NCBI GenBank assembly: GCA_945860725.1
Contig: CAMAQZ010000007.1
Coordinates: 1 to 60,149, forward strand
Direction of reading: 5' to 3'
Source: Klebsiella pneumoniae
GTDB lineage: Bacteria > Pseudomonadota > Gammaproteobacteria > Steroidobacterales > Steroidobacteraceae
DNA: 60,149 bases
The position numbers and the translations under genes were made by a program. This document shows positions 9,115 through 17,071 of the stretch, in pieces. A model generated the notes under the pieces. The model ran no database searches. It was not told the DNA's origin and worked only from the letters and a program-made list of their open reading frames with translations. Position 1 is the stretch's first letter; each line of letters starts with the position of its first letter.

Positions 9115-9670
9115 GGACCTTGGAGAGCAGTTGCGCCTCGCGGCGGTTGAGGTCTGCCGCGAGGCCGACCGCCTCGAGGGTGCGGCCGGCCATCTCGAGC
9201 CGCACGGCGTCCGGGACGGTGACCCGTCCCGCGGTGAGGTCGTAGTCGAGGCGTTCGGTGCGGATGCGAAGCGTGCCTTGACCGGGCGCGGCTTCTCCTT
9301 CCAGCAGGACGCTGCCCTCCAGCACCACCGAGCGTGCATCTTGCGGCAGCCTTCCCTCCGCCGCACGCACCCGCCACGGCGGGTCTTGCGGCTGCGACAC
9401 GGTCATATCGACCGCTTCGAGCGCGACGCTGCCCGTGGCGGGATCCTGGTGGATCACGGCGGCGCGCAGGATGTAGCGCGGCTTGCCATCTGCGCCGGTC
9501 TCGATGATCTGCGCATCGCGCGCCGAGTAGCCGGGGTCGTCATTGGAGGCGAGCGTGCCCGGCCCGGGTGTCTCCGCCCCGGTGCATCCGCTGAACAGCA
9601 ACGGCAGCAATGCCGCCGCCGCGAGGGCGGCGAGCCGCATTCTTGGCCGTGCGGCGGGGTCCGGGGACAT
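9095..9670 (-). CDS. lptC: LPS export system protein LptC, with predicted lipobox
   Basis: This 191-residue protein sits between kdsD and lptA where LptC belongs. It has the LptC/OstA-like beta-jellyroll pattern (PRYILRAAVIHQDPATGSVAL, then the RTERLDYDLTAGRV segment; the latter resembles LptC C-terminal strands). The N-terminus ends in LLFSGC with Cys29, a plausible lipobox, so it may be anchored by lipid rather than by the transmembrane helix of E. coli LptC. It starts 2 bases after kdsD ends. Sequence conservation in LptC is low, so the assignment leans on context. Confidence 0.8.
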   Translation of the reverse strand: MSPDPAARPRMRLAALAAAALLPLLFSGCTGAETPGPGTLASNDDPGYSARDAQIIETGADGKPRYILRAAVIHQDPATGSVALEAVDMTVSQPQDPPWRVRAAEGRLPQDARSVVLEGSVLLEGEAAPGQGTLRIRTERLDYDLTAGRVTVPDAVRLEMAGRTLEAVGLAADLNRREAQLLSKVHGRFQP

Positions 9671-9672
9671 GC

Positions 9673-10662
9673 TCAGACCACGCCTGCACGCAGCAGATCG
9701 TGCACATTGAGTGCGCCGACAAGTCGGCCGTCATCGTCGACCACCGGCAGCGATGTGATGCGGTGCGTCTCCATGAGGTGGACGGCCTCGGCGGCGAGTT
9801 CGCGCGGACCGATGCTGCGGCAGGGACGGGTCATCACTTCATGCATGCGCGCCGCGTGCACATCGATGCGTCGGTCGAGCGAACGGCGCAGGTCACCGTC
9901 GGTGTACACACCGATGGCGCGATCTTCGGCGTCCACCACCACCGTCATGCCGAGGCCCTTACGGGACATCTCGATGAGACCGAGCGCGACAGGCGTGTCG
10001 GCCGTGACCTTGGGCGCGTCATCGCCGCGTCGCATGACATCCTCGACCCGCAGCAGCAACCGCCGTCCGAGCGCGCCGCCCGGATGGGAGCGCGCGAAAT
10101 CCTCGGCGGTGAAGCCGCGTGCCTCGAGCAGCGCCACGGCGAGGGCGTCGCCCATGGCGAGCGTGGCGGTGGTGCTGGCGGTCGGCGCAAGGTTGAGCGG
10201 GCAGGCTTCGGCGGGCACGCTGACATCGAGGTGGATCTTGGCGGCGCGGGCGAGGGTCGAGGTCGGATGACCGGTCATCGCCACCAACGGCACCCCGAGC
10301 CGCGCGATCGGGGGCAGCAAGGTCAGGATCTCCGGGGTCTCCCCCGAGTTCGACAGCGCGAGCAGCAGGTCGTCCCGGGTGATCATGCCGATGTCGCCAT
10401 GGCTGGCTTCGGCGGGATGCAGGAAGAAGGCCGGCGAGCCGGTGCTCGCGAGGGTGGCGGCGATCTTGCCGCCGATGTGCCCGGATTTGCCCATGCCGGT
10501 CACGACGATCCGGCCCTGACAGGCGAGGGCTAGGCGGCAGGCGGCCGCGAAACTGAGGTCGATACGGGCTTCGAGCGCCACGAGCGCACGCAGTTCGGTG
10601 GCGAGGGCGCGCCGGCCGGCGTCCACCAAACTTTGATCGGCAATCGTGCGCGCATCAGTCAT
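9673..10662 (-). CDS. kdsD: Arabinose-5-phosphate isomerase KdsD
   Basis: The 329-residue enzyme interconverts ribulose-5-phosphate and arabinose-5-phosphate, the first step of Kdo synthesis for LPS. An N-terminal SIS sugar-isomerase domain (about 35-180) carries VVTGMGKSGHIGGKIA and LALSNSGETPE. Two CBS motifs follow from about 205 to the end. It heads the lpt-rpoN block. The Kdo-8-phosphate phosphatase gene kdsC, commonly placed between kdsD and lptC, is absent; only 2 bases separate them. GutQ-type paralogues have the same architecture, but the context supports KdsD. Confidence 0.93.
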   Translation of the reverse strand: MTDARTIADQSLVDAGRRALATELRALVALEARIDLSFAAACRLALACQGRIVVTGMGKSGHIGGKIAATLASTGSPAFFLHPAEASHGDIGMITRDDLLLALSNSGETPEILTLLPPIARLGVPLVAMTGHPTSTLARAAKIHLDVSVPAEACPLNLAPTASTTATLAMGDALAVALLEARGFTAEDFARSHPGGALGRRLLLRVEDVMRRGDDAPKVTADTPVALGLIEMSRKGLGMTVVVDAEDRAIGVYTDGDLRRSLDRRIDVHAARMHEVMTRPCRSIGPRELAAEAVHLMETHRITSLPVVDDDGRLVGALNVHDLLRAGVV

Positions 10663-10681
10663 GGGATGGCATCATACCGCC

Positions 10682-10933
10682 ATGAGCATGCATCCCGAAA
10701 AAGTCGCTGAACTCATCCGCACCGGCCTGCCCGGTGCCGACGTCCAGGTGTTGTCCGATGACCAGACCCATTTCACCGCCCGTATCGTCGCCCCGCAGTT
10801 CGTCGGCGAGCGAGCCATCGCCCGCCACCAGCGGGTCTACCGAACCCTCGGCGAGCTGGTCGGCCGCGAGATCCACGCCCTCAGCATCGAGGCGTTGACC
10901 CCCGAGGAGGCCGGTCTCGACCGGTCTGCCTGA
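10682..10933 (+). CDS. ibaG: BolA family protein (IbaG-like)
   Basis: The 83-residue protein is a small BolA-fold protein of the IbaG/YrbA type. These partner with monothiol glutaredoxins and bind [2Fe-2S] clusters, and the gene is commonly next to murA. Family cues are the helix VAELIRTGLPGADVQV, the FTARIV strand, and the ARHQRVYRTLGEL helix with the conserved His. ATG 10682 is chosen over an upstream in-frame ATG because it gives the family length; a Met two codons later is also possible. It diverges from kdsD with only 19 bases between starts, so promoters must overlap coding sequence. murA begins 12 bases after its stop. Confidence 0.9.
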   Translation: MSMHPEKVAELIRTGLPGADVQVLSDDQTHFTARIVAPQFVGERAIARHQRVYRTLGELVGREIHALSIEALTPEEAGLDRSA

Positions 10934-12205
<1,272 letters not shown>

Positions 12206-12222
12206 CCGTCCGGGACGTCCGA

Positions 12223-13413
12223 TCAGCGCTGCCGCAACGGTTGTTCGACAACCTGCAACTGCAGATCTGCGCTCTGCACTCCGCGTTGCACGCTGATCAG
12301 CAGTGCCGTGCCCGGCTGCAGGGCGGCGATGCGTACCTGCACCTCCTGCGCGCTCGCCGGCACCTTGCCACCGATGCGGGTGATGAGATCGCCCGGCTGC
12401 AGCCCGGCCTGTTGCGCGGGGCTGCCTTGATATAGCCGTAGGATCACCACGCCACCGCGCGCGAGACCTGCTGCGCGGGCGTTGGCTTCGTCGATGTTCG
12501 TCACATCGAAACCCACCCAGCCGCGCACCACCCGCCCGCGCGCCACCAGCTCACCCACCACGCCGCGCACCAGATCCACCGGGATCGCGAAACCGATGCC
12601 CTCGACCCCCAGGTTGCGGGCGATGATCGCGGTGTTGATGCCGACCAGCTCGCCGCGGGTGTTGATGAGCGCCCCGCCGGAATTGCCGACATTGATCGGC
12701 GCGTCGGTCTGGATGAAGTTCTCGAACACGGCGACACCGAGCTGCCCACGACCGGTCGCGCTGACGATGCCTTGGGTCACTGTGGCGGAGAGTCCGAGCG
12801 GGTTGCCGATCGCGAGGACGATGTCGCCGGCGCGCAGGGTCGAGGAGCGCCCGAGTTCGATGGCGGGCAGGTCGCGCAGCGTGATCCTGAGGAGCGCGAG
12901 ATCGGTGTCGGGATCGCGACCGATGATCTTCGCATCCGCCTCCCGGCCGTCGGCGAGCTGTACACGGATGGCGGCGGCATCGGCGATGACATGGTGGTTG
13001 GTGACCACCTGTCCGGCAGAGTCGACGATCACCCCGGAGCCGAGCGATTGCTCGAGGCGCTGGCGGTAGCGCGGACCGAGTTCACCGAACGGGTCCTGCA
13101 GCATGTTCCGGGGCAGGCGTTCGGTGACGATCCGCGCGGCATAGACATTGACCACCGCCGGTGCCGCGCGTCGGACCGCATCGGCGTAGCTACCAAGCGG
13201 TGCCGGGCTGGGCTGCGGGGGGGTGGCGGTCACGCCCGGGCCCAAGTCTGTTGCGGGGGGTGCGCCGGTTGACGCCCCGGCAAGGGCCGTTTGTCGGGCG
13301 GCCAGGCGACCGTTCAGCAGCTCCGGACGCCAGAGGACTGCCAGGAACGCAAGCGCAAGTCCGCCGACCAAGGCGCCGGTGAGGAAGATCACAGGTTTTT
13401 GCCATTGCATCAT
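12223..13413 (-). CDS. DegS/AlgW-like membrane-anchored serine protease
   Basis: This 396-residue HtrA-family protease has a single N-terminal membrane anchor (about residues 8-28), a Pro-rich linker, a trypsin-like domain and one PDZ domain. The triad is His141 (TNHHVI), Asp171 (DTDLALL) and Ser245 (NVGNSGGAL). One PDZ plus an anchor is the DegS/AlgW pattern rather than periplasmic two-PDZ DegP/DegQ. DegS-type enzymes cut anti-sigma factor RseA when misfolded outer-membrane proteins bind the PDZ domain. No rseA or rpoE is in the window. Two adjacent ATGs (13413, 13410) are possible starts. It is divergent from the petA promoter region. Confidence 0.88.
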   Translation of the reverse strand: MMQWQKPVIFLTGALVGGLALAFLAVLWRPELLNGRLAARQTALAGASTGAPPATDLGPGVTATPPQPSPAPLGSYADAVRRAAPAVVNVYAARIVTERLPRNMLQDPFGELGPRYRQRLEQSLGSGVIVDSAGQVVTNHHVIADAAAIRVQLADGREADAKIIGRDPDTDLALLRITLRDLPAIELGRSSTLRAGDIVLAIGNPLGLSATVTQGIVSATGRGQLGVAVFENFIQTDAPINVGNSGGALINTRGELVGINTAIIARNLGVEGIGFAIPVDLVRGVVGELVARGRVVRGWVGFDVTNIDEANARAAGLARGGVVILRLYQGSPAQQAGLQPGDLITRIGGKVPASAQEVQVRIAALQPGTALLISVQRGVQSADLQLQVVEQPLRQR

Positions 13414-13467
13414 CGGGCCCGCCCCGTTGAAAACCGCATGCCGCTGATCAGCCTGGGCTGAATGGGC

Positions 13468-13492
13468 TTGCCGACAGTACCGCGTGTATAAT
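13468..13492 (+). promoter_or_regulatory. Probable sigma-70-type promoter for petABC
   Basis: A perfect TATAAT lies at 13487-13492, 67 bases before the petA ATG. Upstream the best -35 match, TTGCCG at 13468-13473, is only 13 bases away, shorter than normal, so the -35 is uncertain. Transcription would start near 13499, leaving a leader of about 60 bases with a good GGGGAGAG ribosome site before ATG 13559. Confidence 0.5.
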
Positions 13493-13558
13493 GCCGCTGT
13501 TCCTTATTTAACAGCACCTCGCGAAGTTCTGCGAGATGATATGGGGAGAGATCTTGCG

Positions 13559-14176
13559 ATGAGCGACCCGGATAATCTGCCCGACGAAGCCGACACCAGC
13601 CGACGCAAATTTTTGACGGCGGCGACGGCAGCCACCGCAGCAGTGGGCGGCGCCTTCACCCTGGTGCCCTTCATCTCCTCGTGGCGTCCCTCGGAGCGCG
13701 CACGCGCGCTCGGTGCGCCGCTCGAGATCGACATCTCGAAACTCGAACCTGGGCAGATGATCACGCAGAGCTGGCGTAAGCAGCCGGTGTATGTCGTGCG
13801 CCGTACCCCTGAGGCCGTCGCGGGTCTCGCGAAGGTCGGGCCCAGCCTCAAAGACCCGCAGTCCGATGCCTCCGCGCAGCCCGTCTATGCGAAGAACGAA
13901 GGTCGTTCGATTAAGCCCGAGTTCCTAGTGCTCTACGCCGCTTGCACGCACCTCGGATGCCTGCCGAAGCAGTACTTCGCCCAAGGCGACCCGACCCTCG
14001 GGGCGGATTGGCCGGGCGGGTTCTTCTGCCCATGCCATGGTTCGCGCTTCGATCTCGCCGGTCGCGTGTTCAGCGGTTCGCCCGCATCGCTGAATTTGGC
14101 GGTCCCGCCGCACAAATTCGAGTCCGATACCCTGCTGGTGATCGGTCTCGACGCCAACGCTGAAGGAGTTGTCTGA
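13559..14176 (+). CDS. petA: Ubiquinol-cytochrome c reductase iron-sulfur (Rieske) subunit
   Basis: The 205-residue Rieske protein receives one electron from quinol and passes it to cytochrome c1. The cluster motifs CTHLGC (129-134) and CPCHGS (157-162) supply two Cys and two His ligands plus the disulfide Cys pair. The N-terminus SRRKFL (14-19) followed by a hydrophobic anchor fits Tat-dependent insertion. ATG 13559 is used because GGGGAGAG precedes it at normal distance; the frame is open to 13484 but lacks support. The stop overlaps the petB start by one base (TGATG). Confidence 0.95.
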   Translation: MSDPDNLPDEADTSRRKFLTAATAATAAVGGAFTLVPFISSWRPSERARALGAPLEIDISKLEPGQMITQSWRKQPVYVVRRTPEAVAGLAKVGPSLKDPQSDASAQPVYAKNEGRSIKPEFLVLYAACTHLGCLPKQYFAQGDPTLGADWPGGFFCPCHGSRFDLAGRVFSGSPASLNLAVPPHKFESDTLLVIGLDANAEGVV

Positions 14177-15429
14177 TGGCCGCCGCCGCCCCCAACGCCA
14201 CGCCGCCCAAGCAGGGCGGTTTCCGAGCTTGGATCAACAAGCGCCTGCCGGTCGACGAGTTCGTCGAATCGCAGCTGACTGGCTACTTCGCGCCCAAGAA
14301 CTTCAACCTCTGGTACTTCTTCGGTGCCTTTGCGATGTTGGTGTTCGTGATCATGATCCTCTCGGGCATCTTCCTCGCGATGCACTACAAGCCGAGCGAG
14401 ACGGCCGCCTTCGATTCGGTCGAATACATCATGCGCGAGGTCGAGTGGGGCTGGTTCATCCGCTACATGCACTCGACGGGTGCGTCGTTCTTCTTCATCG
14501 TCGTCTATCTGCACATGTTCCGCGCGATGTTGTACGGCTCCTATCGTGAGCCGCGCGAACTGCTGTGGATCCTCGGCATGCTGCTCTATCTCGCGCTGAT
14601 GGCTGAGGCGTTCATGGGTTATGTGCTGCCGTGGGGCAACATGTCCTATTGGGGTGCGCAGGTCATCGTCAACCTGTTCGGCACCATCCCGTTGATCGGG
14701 CCCGGTCTCGTCGAATGGATCCGCGGCGACTACGGCATCGCCGACTCCACGCTCAACCGTTTCTTCGCGTTGCATGTGGTCGCGATGCCCTTCGCCATCG
14801 CCTTTCTGATCCTGATGCACCTGGTCGCCTTGCGTCAGACGGGCTCCAACAATCCCGACGGCATCGAGATCAAGGCGAAGCTGGATGCGCGCGGCAAGCC
14901 TGTCGATGGGATCCCGTTCCACCCGTACTACACCATCAAGGACCTGTTCGGCGTAGGCGTGTTCTTGTTGTTCTTCTGCGGCGTGATCTTCTTCGTCCCG
15001 ACCTTCGGCGGCCTGTTCCTCGAGAAGCCGAATTTCGAGGTGGCCAACGCCCTCTCGACGCCCGATCACATCGCCCCCGTTTGGTACTTCACGGCGTTCT
15101 ACGCGATGTTGCGCGCCGTACCCGACCAGCAACTCGGCGCGCTGCTCATGCTGCTCGCGATCGTGGTGCTGTTCTTCCTGCCGTGGCTCGATCGCTCCCC
15201 GGTCAAGTCGATCCGCTACAAGGGCTGGATGTCGAAGGTCGCGCTCGCGCTGTTCGTGGTGGCGTTCATCGTGTTGAGTTACCTCGGTCTGCAGCCGGCT
15301 GACGGGCTCGCCGTGATCTTGGCGCGGATCTTCACCGCCATCTATTTCCTCTACTTCATCCTCATGCCCTGGTACACGAAGTTCGAGAAGACTAAGGCCG
15401 CTCCGGAGAGGGTCAACTACCATGCGTAA
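14176..15429 (+). CDS. petB: Cytochrome b of the bc1 complex
   Basis: The 417-residue integral membrane cytochrome b carries both b haems and the quinol oxidation and reduction sites. Eight or so hydrophobic helices are visible. The first haem-binding pair includes His residues in FIRYMHSTGAS and VVYLHMFR; the second includes RFFALHVV and ILMHLVAL. The full-length form contains the whole N- and C-terminal parts in one protein, as in proteobacteria. The PDHI motif (STPDHIAPVWYF) stands for the PEWY-type Qo loop. It overlaps petA by one base and petC by eight. Confidence 0.95.
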   Translation: MAAAAPNATPPKQGGFRAWINKRLPVDEFVESQLTGYFAPKNFNLWYFFGAFAMLVFVIMILSGIFLAMHYKPSETAAFDSVEYIMREVEWGWFIRYMHSTGASFFFIVVYLHMFRAMLYGSYREPRELLWILGMLLYLALMAEAFMGYVLPWGNMSYWGAQVIVNLFGTIPLIGPGLVEWIRGDYGIADSTLNRFFALHVVAMPFAIAFLILMHLVALRQTGSNNPDGIEIKAKLDARGKPVDGIPFHPYYTIKDLFGVGVFLLFFCGVIFFVPTFGGLFLEKPNFEVANALSTPDHIAPVWYFTAFYAMLRAVPDQQLGALLMLLAIVVLFFLPWLDRSPVKSIRYKGWMSKVALALFVVAFIVLSYLGLQPADGLAVILARIFTAIYFLYFILMPWYTKFEKTKAAPERVNYHA

Positions 15430-16174
15430 CGCTTTTGTTTCGATCGTCGCAGGCTTGGTGCTCTCGGCCCTGTCCTTGTCGCCTGCAGCACGCGCCGCCA
15501 GCGTCGGTCTGCCGGGAGCGTGGCAGGACTGGCAGCCGGGGAATGACATCTCCAGTACCGCCTCCTTGCAGCGCGGCGCCGGCAACTTCATGGGCTATTG
15601 CGCGGGTTGCCACTCGCTCAAGTACGTCCGCTATTCGCGCATGGGGGCGGATCTCAAGATCCCTGAGGACCAGCTCGAAGCGATGCTGTCGCCAGGCTCC
15701 AAGAAAGGCGACTACATGCTGACCAAGCTGGCGGCCGCCGATGGCGAGGCGTGGTTCGGCAAGACCCCGCCTGACCTCTCATTGATCACGCGCGCCAAAG
15801 GCAGCGACTACGTCTACCGCTTCCTGAAGACCTATTACATCGACGACAAGGCCACCAACGGCACCAACAACCTCGCATTGCCCGGCACGGCGATGCCGCA
15901 TGTGCTGTCGTCCCTGCAGGGCGCTCCGCTCCTCAAGACGGTCAAGCAGGATGGTCATGACACCTTCGACTCCTTCGAGATCGTCGAGCCGGGCCAGTTG
16001 ACCGCTGAGCAGTACGACGAGTTCGTGCGCGACACGGTCAACTTCCTCGAGTACGCGGGTGAGCCTGTGAAGGTCTACCGGCAGTCGCTCGGTATCTGGG
16101 TCCTGTTGTTCTTGTGCTTGTTCACGGCACTCGCTTGGCTCCTCAAGCGGGAGTATTGGCGCGACGTGAAATGA
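15422..16174 (+). CDS. petC: Cytochrome c1
   Basis: The 250-residue protein is the membrane-anchored c-type haem subunit that takes electrons from the Rieske protein and hands them to soluble cytochrome c. It has a signal peptide ending near ARA (22-25), one haem-attachment motif CAGCH at 60-64, a likely Met ligand in GTAMPHVL, and a C-terminal anchor (LGIWVLLFLCLFTALAWLL) followed by a basic tail. It starts 8 bases before the end of petB and completes the petABC operon. Haem attachment would need a Ccm system that is not in this window. Confidence 0.95.
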   Translation: MRNAFVSIVAGLVLSALSLSPAARAASVGLPGAWQDWQPGNDISSTASLQRGAGNFMGYCAGCHSLKYVRYSRMGADLKIPEDQLEAMLSPGSKKGDYMLTKLAAADGEAWFGKTPPDLSLITRAKGSDYVYRFLKTYYIDDKATNGTNNLALPGTAMPHVLSSLQGAPLLKTVKQDGHDTFDSFEIVEPGQLTAEQYDEFVRDTVNFLEYAGEPVKVYRQSLGIWVLLFLCLFTALAWLLKREYWRDVK

Positions 16175-16202
16175 CCCGCGGTGGCGCGAGTCTGCACACT
16201 CC

Positions 16203-16637
16203 ATGAGTGACGACCAGCGGTTGCCGAGGCGTCCATACCTGCTGCGCGCCATGCACCAGTGGATGAGCGATGCGGGCATGACGCCGCATGTGCTCGTCGA
16301 CACCTACCTGCAGGGCGTGGATGTACCCAAGGCGCATGTCCGCGACGGACGCATCGTGCTGAACCTCAGCCTGATGGCGACCCAGCATCTCGATCTCGGC
16401 AATGAGACCATCAGTTTTGAGGCGCGTTTCTCCGGTGTCCCGCGTGTGGTGCGTTTCCCGGTCGCGGCCGTGCTCAGCATCTACGCGCGCGAGAGTGGAG
16501 AGGGGATGGTGTTCCCGCCTGAGGGGGAACTCGCGCCGCCCGCCGACCTGCTCGCGCCGCGGACCTCGCAGGCTCCGACGGTGCCAGCCCCCACCAGCCC
16601 CGTCCGCGGCCGCCCGAATCTGACAGTCGTCAAGTAA
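16203..16637 (+). CDS. sspB: ClpXP protease specificity-enhancing factor SspB
   Basis: The 144-residue protein matches SspB, the adaptor that delivers ssrA-tagged peptides from stalled ribosomes to ClpXP. The N-terminal substrate-binding domain (RPYLLRAMHQWMSDAGMTPH to about residue 110) is followed by a Pro/Ala-rich flexible linker. It ends in the ClpX-binding tail LTVVK. It begins 28 bases after petC. In many gammaproteobacteria sspA lies between petC and sspB; here it is missing. It converges on yraN 20 bases downstream. Confidence 0.92.
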   Translation: MSDDQRLPRRPYLLRAMHQWMSDAGMTPHVLVDTYLQGVDVPKAHVRDGRIVLNLSLMATQHLDLGNETISFEARFSGVPRVVRFPVAAVLSIYARESGEGMVFPPEGELAPPADLLAPRTSQAPTVPAPTSPVRGRPNLTVVK

Positions 16638-16657
16638 GCAGGGCGTCCGCTCGCGCG

Positions 16658-17071
16658 TCAGTGCCGCGCTTCGAAGGCATGACGGATCCATTCGACCTGC
16701 CATGCGCCGGAGCATTCCGTCGGCGCTTCAGGTGATGTGGGTCCGCCTAGCGTTGGCGTCACCACCACCACATCGAAGCGCACCGGCCAACGGGCGAGGT
16801 CTCGGCGTGTCTGCAGAAGTTGCTCGGTGGTGCGGATGATCTTCCGCTGCTTGATGGCATCGACGCTCGCCGCCGCGCCTCCGTAGTCAGCGCGGCTGCG
16901 CAGCCGCACCTCGACCACGAGCAATGTGCTGCCCTGCTGCGCGATGATGTCGAGTTCCCCGGTGCGACGACGGAAGTTGCGCAGCAGGATCTGCGCGCCG
17001 CCGGCCTCGAGGTGAGCGACCGCCAGATCTTCGGCCGATCGTCCGAGTTCGCCCCGATCAGGGTGTGCCAT
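16658..17071 (-). CDS. yraN: YraN family (UPF0102) endonuclease-like protein
   Basis: This 137-residue protein belongs to the YraN/UPF0102 family, a small restriction-endonuclease-like fold of unproven function. Motifs include GRSAEDLAVAHLEAGG, RNFRRRTGELDIIAQ with the acidic residues of the nuclease core, and VVEVRLRSRADYGGA. ATG 17071 overlaps the end of lpoA by 14 bases; longer open frame upstream runs antisense to itself within lpoA and is rejected. The order lpoA-yraN downstream of divergent rsmI is conserved in gammaproteobacteria. Confidence 0.9.
   Translation of the reverse strand: MAHPDRGELGRSAEDLAVAHLEAGGAQILLRNFRRRTGELDIIAQQGSTLLVVEVRLRSRADYGGAAASVDAIKQRKIIRTTEQLLQTRRDLARWPVRFDVVVVTPTLGGPTSPEAPTECSGAWQVEWIRHAFEARH

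Noticed and set aside
13933-15591. 552-codon minus-strand frame across petA, petB and petC
   Set aside because: Antisense to three well-conserved bc1 genes; His/Arg/Glu-rich product without family motifs.
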